Assembly (NCBI GenBank): GCA_031315995.1
Contig: JALDRG010000021.1
Span: 1-46,827 of the forward strand
Direction of reading: 5' to 3'
From: Nitrospira sp.
GTDB taxonomy: Bacteria; Nitrospirota; Nitrospiria; Nitrospirales; Nitrospiraceae
Length of the DNA: 46,827 nucleotides
Positions 1-6,867 of this stretch are shown piece after piece. The position numbers and the translations under genes were made by a program. Numbering within the stretch: position 1 is the stretch's first letter; each line of letters begins with the position of its first letter. The notes beneath the pieces are model-generated. The model ran no database searches. It was not told where the DNA came from and saw nothing but the letters and a program-made list of their open reading frames with translations.

Positions 1-161
1 TCGCAAGCCATCGGAATCACAATCGTTAGTCCATGAAGATCTTCACAGTGGTATGCTGGCATTATTGATGCTCTTTGTTTTTGCAGAGGGCTATACCGAC
101 CTTGATTAAGCTGCTGGCGTTACCATAGACTGAGCGCGTCGAAGCGAGGTCTCCTCTTACC

Positions 162-521
162 ATGATGACTGTCCTAACTAACATCCGGCTTGTGATTCTA
201 GTCTATGCCTTCTGCCAGGTGATAGGGGTGATGTGTGCGGTGCTGGATCTGTCAGTGGCGGAGGACGTGCCGCAGCTGACTGAAGAGATGGGTCACGCAG
301 CCTGTCCGATGGACGGAACCAACATGTGTCCTCCGTCACTGACCTCATCTCCTGAACGTCAGATACAGATCAGTGTGGTCGCAGATGTGTATGCTCCTCT
401 GATACTCGTCAGTGGTGCCACGACTCCGGTCAGTCCTTCAGCTCGGCCTATTGGGTCTGTGGGCAGTGCCTATTCCATTGTGCCCATCTCCATCGCGTCC
501 TCCTCGGTCCTCCGAATCTGA
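162..521 (+). CDS. small exported CPMDG-motif protein, copy 1
   Basis: 119-residue protein of unknown function. The N-terminus has one hydrophobic segment (about residues 8-30) that could be a signal peptide or anchor. It is followed by a Cys/Met/His motif, HAACPMDGTNMCPPS, at about residues 46-60, and a low-complexity Ser/Pro/Val tail ending SSSVLRI. A clear paralogue lies at 19442-19804, with the same motif, the same SSPERQ segment and the same last residues. The Cys, Met and His pattern together with the copper-gene neighbourhood suggests a periplasmic metal-binding protein; this is inference, as I recognise no named family. The ATG at 162 is followed by a second ATG, and either could be the start. 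A truncated cusC relic follows it directly. Confidence 0.6.
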   Translation: MMTVLTNIRLVILVYAFCQVIGVMCAVLDLSVAEDVPQLTEEMGHAACPMDGTNMCPPSLTSSPERQIQISVVADVYAPLILVSGATTPVSPSARPIGSVGSAYSIVPISIASSSVLRI

Positions 522-614
522 TTCCACACCTCCAGGTCTTTTGCGCGCCGCTCGGCTGCTTGGGTTAGCGGCGATGCCCTCTTTCTTTCTTCAATGCCGC
601 TTGGAGGTGCTGCC

Positions 615-1178
615 GTGACACGATCACCTGTTCATATTTCGTCGTGGGTTTTCACTACCCTTACGTTCTCCGTCGTAGGCCTCACCCCGCTGTGTGCCGG
701 CGGCGCGCAAGAGGCTGGTGGTGCGATACGCACGGATAGCGCTGTCCACGCGGCACCGGGTGACGATGGGATCAAACTCCAGCGTCTCATCGAGGGACTG
801 TCTGCCTGGAGCTCGGAAATTAAGGCGGCCCGAGAACAATGGGAGGTGGCCACGGCCATCGTGCCACAAGTCCAGACGCTCCCCAACCCGCGACTCCAGT
901 TCAGATATCAACGCATGCCGTTGACCCAGCCGTTTCAGGGTGCAATGTCCGGGATCGGAGAGGAAATCTCGTTTCCCGGCAAGCTGCGCCTCAAAGGGGA
1001 CATCGCACAGCCGAATGCGGATCGGCTCGAGCAAGAATACAACCTTCATTTCGAAGGCTCCCCCTGTTTTGAAAATATGGAACGGTTGAACCAAGGACTC
1101 CAGGACCAGCACCTGATGGCCACTTTGGCCATCAGCATGAGAACTATAGGACAAATCATCCAGGGAAGGAACTCCTGA
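615..1178 (+). pseudogene. truncated CusC/TolC-type outer-membrane efflux protein
   Basis: Remnant of an outer-membrane efflux factor. Residues about 45-140 align closely by eye with the intact CusC at 33884-35278, sharing EIKAAR, AIVPQVQTLP, YQRMP, QGAM, FPGKLRLKG and ADR-EQEY. After EQEY the match is lost: only a short LHF-like piece follows before the frame runs into the leader of the next gene. The protein is about 187 residues against 464 for the intact copy, so the coiled-coil and barrel repeats needed for a trimeric channel are missing. The GTG start at 615 follows TTGGAGGTGCTGCC, matching the GTG start and upstream bases of the intact gene. Its stop lies two bases before the sigma-factor start, so translation may be coupled to it. 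Not expected to work as a channel. Confidence 0.75.
1137..1178 (+). promoter_or_regulatory. conserved leader peptide before sigma factor, left copy
   Basis: The frame encodes MRTIGQIIQGRNS and stops with TGA exactly two bases (CC) before the sigma ATG. The right-hand sigma gene is preceded by a matching peptide, MSMRTGGPIIQEGTS, with the same TGA-CC-start junction. Conservation of both the peptide and the junction between diverged copies suggests translational coupling or a regulatory leader. In the left copy this stretch is also the 3' end of the truncated cusC frame. Confidence 0.5.
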
Positions 1179-1180
1179 CC

Positions 1181-1777
1181 ATGTTTTCACATCTGGAATC
1201 GCACGGCGTCAGAGATTCGATGAGCCTGGACATAGCCCCAGTACTCATCGAGCATCAGCGCGCCTTCCTTCGTTTCCTCACTCGTCATATGGGAAGCACG
1301 GACATGGCGGAGGAAGTCCTGCAACAATTCTACCTTCGAGCCCTCAGCAAATCGTCAGATATTAAAAAGCAAGCGAGTGTTCTGCCATGGTTGTATCGGG
1401 TGCTGGGCAGCACCCTGGCTGATTATTATCGTGCCCAAACGGCCCGCCAGTACGGTGAGGTCGAATATGCCCACCTTCAGCCTACGTGTGCAAACGAATG
1501 CACTATCGCCCCTCAAGCGGTGTGCACATGTTTCTATCACCTGATCCCAACACTCAAACCCGAGTATGCCGTGGTGTTGCAGCGGATCGATCTTGGTGGC
1601 GAATCACGGGCAATAGTGGCAAAGGACTTGGGCATTACCCGCAACGTGGTCAGGGTACGCTTGCATCGGGCACGACGAGCTCTCAAGAAGATACTCCTCG
1701 CCTCATGCAAGGACTGCTGTCATGAACACGGTTTTATGAATTGTGAATGTGCGCATGGGGGGGGAATGCCATGGTGA
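1181..1777 (+). CDS. ECF sigma factor with Cys-rich metal-sensing tail (CorE-like), copy 1
   Basis: 198-residue RNA polymerase sigma factor of the ECF group. Region 2 covers about residues 15-85 (TDMAEEVLQQFYLRAL, then LPWLYRVL and ADYYRAQ). Region 4 covers about 125-170 (LKPEYAVVLQRIDLGGES, then AKDLGITRNVVRVRLHRAR), a helix-turn-helix. Two features go beyond a plain ECF factor: a CxC (VCTCF) in the linker near residue 117 and a Cys-rich C-terminus, SCKDCCHEHGFMNCEC. In the copper-responsive CorE family of Myxococcus, a linker CxC and a Cys-rich C-terminal domain sense metal directly and no anti-sigma factor is needed; none is seen here either. Metal control of the neighbouring genes is therefore likely, but which metal is unknown. 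A paralogue is at 40122-40712. Confidence 0.85.
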   Translation: MFSHLESHGVRDSMSLDIAPVLIEHQRAFLRFLTRHMGSTDMAEEVLQQFYLRALSKSSDIKKQASVLPWLYRVLGSTLADYYRAQTARQYGEVEYAHLQPTCANECTIAPQAVCTCFYHLIPTLKPEYAVVLQRIDLGGESRAIVAKDLGITRNVVRVRLHRARRALKKILLASCKDCCHEHGFMNCECAHGGGMPW

Positions 1778-1794
1778 AGGTGTCCCTTGCTTGC

Positions 1795-1829
1795 GGATAC
1801 TGTAATGCTACGAGCCAAATCTCGTCTTA
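1795..1829 (+). promoter_or_regulatory. conserved element downstream of sigma gene, left copy
   Basis: About 35 bases starting GGATACTGTAATGCTACGAG and ending TCTCGTCTTA. They match the stretch at 40726-40760 (GGAAACTGTAATGCTGCGAG, ending CTCCGTCTTC) with few changes, although both are outside the coding region. GGAAAC-like and CGTCT-like blocks recall ECF -35 and -10 elements, but the spacing here (about 22 bases) is longer than usual. It could be a promoter for the downstream small protein or an RNA element; undecided. Confidence 0.4.
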
Positions 1830-1864
1830 TATGCATACGCGTAAAGAATGGAGGAACAAGGCAC

Positions 1865-1915
1865 GCATCATCGCATTGAGTGAGCCTTCGGGAGCGTCAC
1901 GCTCCCGGATGATGC
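1865..1915. promoter_or_regulatory. nested inverted repeat (two-stem hairpin)
   Basis: The inner stem CGGGAGCG-TCA-CGCTCCCG (1889-1907) is a perfect 8-bp stem with a three-base loop. It is flanked by an outer pair, GCATCATC (1865-1872) and GATGATGC (1908-1915), which is also perfectly complementary, with a 16-base one-sided bulge between the stems. No T-run follows, so it is not a standard terminator. It lies between the sigma gene and the small exported protein and may be an RNA structure or an operator. Confidence 0.45.
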
Positions 1916-2054
1916 TGACGGGGCCACGGCATCTTCGGTATCCCCAAGGCTCGCTGGGATGGAGCAAGAAGCAGAGGGGCATGAAATAGGTGGGGAATGA
2001 AGATCACTCACCATAGTCGGCGAAACGGTTCGCCACAAACAAGGAGGGCGTAGG

Positions 2055-2396
2055 ATGTTAAAGCTTAGAGGGATTTGCGCATTTTTGGTTCTCGGTCTCC
2101 TGGTCGCAATGCCAATTTTCGCTGCGGAGCCTCTTGAGACCATGATTAGTAAAGGAGATCATCAGGGACTGCAGCGTTACTATTCCCAACAGGCTCAGGA
2201 GCTCAAAGCCAAAGCGAATTATTGGGATACCATAGCCGAATTCTATGAAAGACATCCAGGCGAGCCCACCGGGGTTCGCACCAGGGCTGAACACATCGCG
2301 CACTGCCAAGCTATTTCGGAAACCTTGAGGAAGGCTGCGCACGAGGCTCAGAATCTGGCCATACAGCACTATGATTTGACACGGAAAGGGCCCTAA
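2055..2396 (+). CDS. small helical exported protein
   Basis: 113 residues, unknown function. A cleavable signal peptide is clear (residues 1-23, ending IFAAE). The mature part looks all-helical and charged, with the pattern GDHQGLQRYYSQQAQELKAK, then YERHPG, HCQAI and a terminal LTRKGP. The same pattern recurs in the frameshifted gene at 41796-42118, which ends in the same LTRKGP, and more distantly in the lipoprotein at 42281-42619. All three lie just downstream of a Cys-rich sigma factor, which suggests they are periplasmic members of its regulon. AAGGAGG lies shortly before the ATG. Conserved His, Glu and Asp residues could bind metal, but this is not shown. Confidence 0.75.
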   Translation: MLKLRGICAFLVLGLLVAMPIFAAEPLETMISKGDHQGLQRYYSQQAQELKAKANYWDTIAEFYERHPGEPTGVRTRAEHIAHCQAISETLRKAAHEAQNLAIQHYDLTRKGP

Positions 2397-2417
2397 AGTC
2401 CCAATCGAGGTAATGAT

Positions 2418-2582
2418 ATGGAGGAAAGACTCTCAGCTGTATTACAGGAGCTGACGGCGCACCGAGTCCGCAACCTCTCACGGCAAGGAGGCGTGCGTAT
2501 GCCATCGTCCGAGCACCGGTCGGATCTAGCCCGGCGGCTCACGAGGCTGTTTGTCGTGGCGGTCCTGGTCAACTATCCTTAG
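2418..2582 (+). CDS. small hypothetical ORF
   Basis: 54-residue reading frame starting ATGGAGGAAAG and ending in a hydrophobic stretch, LFVVAVLVNYP. It begins about 20 bases after the preceding gene and ends 7 bases before the next. Basic N-terminal two-thirds followed by an abrupt hydrophobic end could mean a truncated membrane protein. I recognise no family, and it may not be a real gene. Confidence 0.3.
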   Translation: MEERLSAVLQELTAHRVRNLSRQGGVRMPSSEHRSDLARRLTRLFVVAVLVNYP

Positions 2583-2589
2583 GGAGCGC

Positions 2590-2766
2590 ATGCAGTCGCG
2601 GCTCCACAGTGATCCCAGCGAAGCCAGGATTTCGTGGTGGCTTTGCTTGGCCGCGAGTCTGATCGGTGGCCTGTTCCTCTTGCTGATTTTCGTCGTTGGC
2701 TGGATGGCTTTGGGTCACCACACATGGTCCAGCAGCCAGGAATCGGAGGCTATCTCGTACGGCTGA
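2590..2766 (+). CDS. small single-span membrane protein
   Basis: 58 residues from the ATG at 2590 (MQSRLHSDPSEA). One strong transmembrane segment, about residues 16-38 (LCLAASLIGGLFLLLIFVV), is followed by a short His-containing tail (GHHTW). The frame is open farther upstream, but the ATG at 2590 gives a natural short N-terminus before the membrane segment. No family recognised. It sits in the run of small envelope proteins after the left sigma factor. The 286 bases after it, up to 3052, hold no gene I can recognise. Confidence 0.4.
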   Translation: MQSRLHSDPSEARISWWLCLAASLIGGLFLLLIFVVGWMALGHHTWSSSQESEAISYG

Positions 2767-3052
2767 CGTCAGGTGTCGCGATCAGCGTCGGCGGCGAGTG
2801 GACAACCGTTCATGCGCTGCGCTGGTGGACGTGACGTATGGTGAACAGATGCCGCTCGTGCCCATCGTCAATATCGGCCTCGTCCTGAAGAGATTTGGGC
2901 GAGAGATTGTTCCAGATCTGTTCGTTCCATGCACGGTAGGGAGCATGTGTTCACACGGAGCGTCATTCGAAGATTTGACGACCATAGCAGGTCAGGCGCG
3001 GTAGTAAGCGAAGGTACCAGTTGATTGGATATGCGGAGAAAGGGAGGGCGTC

Positions 3053-3265
3053 ATGAAGCAACAACGGTTGAAGGAAAAGCACAAGGAACACGTCATCACC
3101 ACACAGGAGGATCGCCCCCAAGAAGGTGCCTCATCCGATAAGTCGCGGGAGCGGATCGCTGAACGGGCCTACGAACTCTATCTTGAGCGAGGTTGCCGCG
3201 AGGGGTGTGACCTGGAGGACTGGGTCGACGCGGAGCGAGAGATGCTGACGTTGTCCCGCAGCTAA
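3053..3265 (+). CDS. DUF2934 family small protein
   Basis: 70 residues. The C-terminal half carries the DUF2934 pattern: RIAERAYELYLERG, then GCDLEDWVDAEREM. The N-terminal 30 residues are charged and probably disordered. The family has no known biochemical function; it is common in stress and metal islands of environmental bacteria. Here it occurs four times: this gene, 23545-23811 (degraded), 42655-42882, and as a domain at the N-terminus of the ATPase at 30781. The extra Cys pair in ERGCREGCD is shared with the copy at 42655, so those two belong to the duplicated sigma modules. GGAGGGCGTC lies before the ATG. Confidence 0.75.
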   Translation: MKQQRLKEKHKEHVITTQEDRPQEGASSDKSRERIAERAYELYLERGCREGCDLEDWVDAEREMLTLSRS

Positions 3266-3372
3266 GGGCACATCCAAAGAAAGAATAATGTCGTGTGGGC
3301 AAAATTATACAGATGGCTCACATACAGGCCAGTCTCGGGTACACCATGTTCCCAACTAAAAGGAGCGATGTC

Positions 3373-4290
3373 ATGAAACAGAGGAGACCGCTCATGACTA
3401 ATCGAGTGTTTCATGCCCTGGTTGTGGCAGCGATGGTGGTGACGTGTGTATCTCCTTCAATGAGCTGGGGGCAACACGTATCACCTGGGTCTGGTGCTCA
3501 CAATATGACCGATCCAAATACGGATCAGCAAGCCCTGCTCGATCAGATTAGGGAGCTGCAAACGGAAGTCGCAAAGTTGCGCACGGCGCTGCAACAGACG
3601 GATCCGATGGAGAGATCAAGGGCCGGTTTGCGCACGAAGATGGGCGCAGGCGGCGGCATGGGCGATCAAGGCGAGATGGGCGGGATGGGCGGGATGATGG
3701 GAGGAGGCATGGGTACTGGGCAGAACCGTGGCATGTCGCAAGGCTCAGGCGGTGGGATGGGCATGATGGGGATGATGGAGGACTCAGGTGAGATGGGTGG
3801 CGGCATGGGTACAAAGCGCGCCCAAGGTCAGATGGGCGGGATGATGAGCGGCATGGGCGGGATGATGGGTGACATGATGGGGAGTGATCGTGGCATGGGA
3901 GGCATGACCGTTCCGCCTTCTGCGATGCCTGGACAGCCGGGGGCGTCGCACCTGTATCACATCGGGTCAACCGGGTTTTTCCTTGACCATGCGAAACATA
4001 TCGCGCTGACTCCCGAACAAACAAAAACGTTGAACCGGTTGAAGGAGAAGGCACTGCTTGATCGTACCACGGCGCAACGCCGCATCGATCAAGTGGAACA
4101 AGACCTGTACATCTTGACGGGCGCTGATGAACCGGACGCTGTCAAAATTCAAGCCAAAGTGGCCGAGATCGAGAAACTGCGGGCCGATCAGCGCATGACT
4201 TTCATCCGAGCGGTGGGGGAAGCCACCAAGGTGCTCACGCATGATCAACATCGGGCCCTGTTGGGGACGATGACGTCTACTCAAAAGTAA
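3373..4290 (+). CDS. Met/Gly-rich Spy/CpxP-like periplasmic protein
   Basis: 305 residues from the ATG at 3373, chosen because AAGGAG precedes it and a signal peptide follows (hydrophobic about residues 12-33, cleavage near SWGQ). A short helical segment (LLDQIRELQTEVAKLRTALQ) precedes a long Met/Gly-rich region (about residues 90-180) made of irregular GGMGGMMGG-type repeats. The C-terminal about 90 residues are helical with LTPEQ and LTHDQ, the LTxxQ signature of the Spy/CpxP family of periplasmic chaperones and metal sensors (CnrX, ZraP). The dense methionines suit Cu(I) or Ag(I) binding in the periplasm. It is followed after 28 bases by another Met-rich exported protein, probably in one operon. 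Confidence 0.75.
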   Translation: MKQRRPLMTNRVFHALVVAAMVVTCVSPSMSWGQHVSPGSGAHNMTDPNTDQQALLDQIRELQTEVAKLRTALQQTDPMERSRAGLRTKMGAGGGMGDQGEMGGMGGMMGGGMGTGQNRGMSQGSGGGMGMMGMMEDSGEMGGGMGTKRAQGQMGGMMSGMGGMMGDMMGSDRGMGGMTVPPSAMPGQPGASHLYHIGSTGFFLDHAKHIALTPEQTKTLNRLKEKALLDRTTAQRRIDQVEQDLYILTGADEPDAVKIQAKVAEIEKLRADQRMTFIRAVGEATKVLTHDQHRALLGTMTSTQK

Positions 4291-4318
4291 GGACCGAACC
4301 TAATAAGGAGCACATGCT

Positions 4319-4666
4319 ATGCGTATTCAAAGACTACTCGTTCCAGTTGTTTGTGTCTGTGTCACGTTGGGTCTTTCTTCGTTGAGCTTCGGAGCAGACA
4401 AGTCGCAATCGATGACGGGTCAGATGACGGATCAGATGTCACCTGAGTCGCGGAAGGACATGGCGGAGATGTACCAAAAGATGGCTGATTGTTTGAGAAC
4501 GGGCAAGTCGAGCGAGGACTGTCAGCGCCAGATCGCAAAGGATTGTCCCGTCATTGCGAAGACTGGACAGTGTCCGCTTGAAAAGGGAATGGGACACATG
4601 ATGGGTCCTCGTGGCATGCGTCCGGAGGGGATGGGGCCCATGACCGGTCCTCATGAGATGCGCTAG
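4319..4666 (+). CDS. small Met-rich exported protein
   Basis: 115 residues with a clear signal peptide (residues 1-25, ending SFGAD) and AAGGAG 12 bases before the ATG. The mature part has a helical segment with three or four cysteines (DCLRTGKSSEDCQRQIAKDC, then GQCPLEK) and a Met/Gly/His-rich tail (HMMGPRGMRPEGMGPMTG). Cysteines plus methionines point to soft-metal binding in the periplasm. No named family recognised. It lies between the Spy-like protein and the reductase, whose N-terminus is also Met/Gly-rich, so the three probably share a metal-handling role. Confidence 0.65.
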   Translation: MRIQRLLVPVVCVCVTLGLSSLSFGADKSQSMTGQMTDQMSPESRKDMAEMYQKMADCLRTGKSSEDCQRQIAKDCPVIAKTGQCPLEKGMGHMMGPRGMRPEGMGPMTGPHEMR

Positions 4667-4684
4667 AAGAGATTGCGTGACACC

Positions 4685-6865
4685 ATGAAGTATCCTCACA
4701 GCAACGTGTGCCTCCTGATCCTGGCGGCGGGTTTGGTGCTGGCCACGCCCGCTACCGGCCAGATCACGCCTGAGGAGCATGCCTCACACCACGCTCAGCC
4801 GGGTCCGGCCGATGCACCGCCGTTCATTGGTAATGGTGGTCCTCCTGACACTCGGAATGTACCGGGTCCCGGCATGCGCGGTGGGATGGGCGGCGGTATG
4901 GGTAAACACCAACCCGGGGCCGGCGAAGGTCCGGGGCCCGGCCGTATGGGGCCGCCTGCAGGCGTTGGACCGTCCGGCGGCATGGGCGGCGGTATGGGCG
5001 GGATGATGGAGAAGATGGGTACGCCACCGCCCAAGGAACTCTACCCCTTACTGATGGATATCCCGGATCTGCCGCCCGGACAGCGTGCCGAGGTCGAACA
5101 GTTGGCGCATGAACGAATGAGGACGGGGGCCGCACGTCTCTCGTCCGGCTTGGAGAAGCTTTCCGAATCGACGGGGAATAATGACTACTCGGCGATGCAA
5201 GAAGCGACCGAGCACATGCGACAGGGCCTTGCCCAATTTGAAAGCGGGCTGGCGGCGCACCGGGCGCTGAGGGAGGGGCAGGTCACCCGCAATGTGGCCC
5301 TGCAGTGGTTCAAACGCGAAATGAGCCTCGCATCTCCTATCCCGCGCGACGAGCTACGTGGGATTCTCGGTGTCACGCCATTTCACCTCTTCACCATGGG
5401 GCTGCTTATCGCGTTCGCGGTAGCAATGATCGTGATGTACTTCTTCAAGATGCGCCGCGCCGCGGCCCTCTTTGGGCGTATCAACCCCAGCTCAAGACCG
5501 CCAGCCGGAGGGAAATCACAGGGTGGAGGGCCACCGCCACCCGCCGCGCCGCCCGCGGCAGCAGCTCCGCCGCCCGGAGGGACTCCATCCCCTGCCGCGC
5601 CGGCCTCGCCCGTCACACCGCCCGCCGAAGGATCACCGGCTCCGCCGCCTGGAGGATCATCCGCCGTCCCCGTTCCGGGTGGAGATGCCGCAAAATCAGC
5701 GGATACGCCACCAGCCCCACCTGCTGCGGGAGGCTCTGCGGCCTCGCCCGCCACTTCGGAGGCAACCTCCGCGCCTCCGCTGACTGCGAAGTGGCAAGGG
5801 CAACTCTGGGTGGCGAGTATCGTCCCTGAGACGCCGACCGTCAAGACGTTTCGCCTCCTGCCTTCACCCAATAGCCGCTCCATGCCGTTCACCTTTCTGC
5901 CCGGTCAGTTCCTCAACGTCACGTTCTGGATTGGCGGTGCGAAAATGAACCGCTCGTACTCCATTTCATCCTCCCCGACGCAGCGGGAGTACGTCGAGCT
6001 GACGGTGCGGCGTGAGCCACGGGGCGCGGTCTCCCGTCACATGGTCGATCTGCTCAAGGTGGGCGACCAGATGGAAGCAGGGGGGCCGGTCGGAAAATTT
6101 ACGTTTACCGGAACAGAGGCGGACAGCATCGTACTCATCTCGGGCGGCGTGGGCATTACGCCGATGATGAGCATCACTCGTTTTCTCACGGAGCGGTCAT
6201 GGGCCGGAGACATCTTCTTTATTTATACGTGCCAGACTCCGACCGACTTCATTTTTGCAAACGAAATAGCTGAGCTTCAGCATCTGAATCCGAAGCTGCA
6301 TGTCGCGGTCACCATCACCAGGGCAGACGGGACAGGCTGGAAGGGCGCTCGCGGACGTATCACGAAGGACTGGCTCGCACAGACGGTCCCCGATCTGGCT
6401 TCGCGGATCAGCCACTTGTGTGGACCGCCGGCAATGATGGACGGGATCAAGGCCATATTCGCTGAATTAGGAATTCCTCCCGACCGCTTGAAGACCGAAG
6501 CGTTCGGCACGCCCAAGCCCGCTCCGGCCGCCCCGGCCACCGCTGAGACTGCCGCTAAACCGACGACACCGGCGACCGGCCCGCTGGTCACGTTTTCGAA
6601 AAGCACCAAGTCGGCCAAAATTCGTGTGGATCTCCAGAGCGGAGACAGCCCGCCGAAGCAGAGCATCCTGGAGCTCTCCGAGGAACTCGGCATCGGCATC
6701 GACTTCTCGTGTCGGGTGGGTACCTGCGGCCTGTGCAAGGTGAAGATGACGTCCGGCGAGGTTGAGCAGGCGGTGGAAGACGCGCTCGATGCTGACGACA
6801 AAGCCACCAACATCATTCTGGCCTGCCAGGCGAAGCCGAAGGGTGAAGTCGTGGTGGAGGCGTAG
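4685..6865 (+). CDS. membrane-anchored FAD/2Fe-2S oxidoreductase with Met-rich periplasmic domain
   Basis: 726 residues from the ATG at 4685; the frame also allows a TTG at 4673. Order of parts: signal peptide (1-26); Gly/Met/Pro-rich region (about 30-115); helical region (about 120-225); one transmembrane segment (about 235-255); Pro/Ala linker (about 270-370); FAD-binding barrel with RSYSISSSP (about 421); NAD(P)H-binding domain with GGVGITPMMS (about 487); C-terminal plant-type 2Fe-2S ferredoxin with CRVGTCGLC (about 675) and a last Cys in LACQA. The flavin and iron-sulfur domains match the phthalate-dioxygenase-reductase/ferredoxin-NADP reductase class. A signal peptide plus one span would leave the reductase domains in the cytoplasm. 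The next two genes, 2 and 9 bases on, encode a b-type and a multihaem cytochrome, so it likely feeds electrons across the membrane. Its acceptor is unknown. Confidence 0.85.
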   Translation: MKYPHSNVCLLILAAGLVLATPATGQITPEEHASHHAQPGPADAPPFIGNGGPPDTRNVPGPGMRGGMGGGMGKHQPGAGEGPGPGRMGPPAGVGPSGGMGGGMGGMMEKMGTPPPKELYPLLMDIPDLPPGQRAEVEQLAHERMRTGAARLSSGLEKLSESTGNNDYSAMQEATEHMRQGLAQFESGLAAHRALREGQVTRNVALQWFKREMSLASPIPRDELRGILGVTPFHLFTMGLLIAFAVAMIVMYFFKMRRAAALFGRINPSSRPPAGGKSQGGGPPPPAAPPAAAAPPPGGTPSPAAPASPVTPPAEGSPAPPPGGSSAVPVPGGDAAKSADTPPAPPAAGGSAASPATSEATSAPPLTAKWQGQLWVASIVPETPTVKTFRLLPSPNSRSMPFTFLPGQFLNVTFWIGGAKMNRSYSISSSPTQREYVELTVRREPRGAVSRHMVDLLKVGDQMEAGGPVGKFTFTGTEADSIVLISGGVGITPMMSITRFLTERSWAGDIFFIYTCQTPTDFIFANEIAELQHLNPKLHVAVTITRADGTGWKGARGRITKDWLAQTVPDLASRISHLCGPPAMMDGIKAIFAELGIPPDRLKTEAFGTPKPAPAAPATAETAAKPTTPATGPLVTFSKSTKSAKIRVDLQSGDSPPKQSILELSEELGIGIDFSCRVGTCGLCKVKMTSGEVEQAVEDALDADDKATNIILACQAKPKGEVVVEA

Positions 6866-6867
6866 CC

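Noticed and set aside
1..161. Search for a gene end or tRNA at the left edge
   Set aside because: No convincing reading frame or cloverleaf could be identified; the segment is treated as upstream DNA of the first small gene.
2696..3004. 102-codon frame between the small membrane protein and DUF2934
   Set aside because: It starts inside another gene, is Arg/Cys-rich without pattern, and has no start signal.
3650..3910. Short repeated units that might suggest a CRISPR or tandem DNA repeat
   Set aside because: The units are irregular GGMGGMM-type codons inside a coding frame, without constant spacers; they reflect protein composition. No CRISPR array is seen anywhere in the window.
3548..4054. 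Ser/Pro/Arg-rich minus-strand frame
   Set aside because: Reverse complement of the Met/Gly repeat region of the Spy-like gene; low complexity only.
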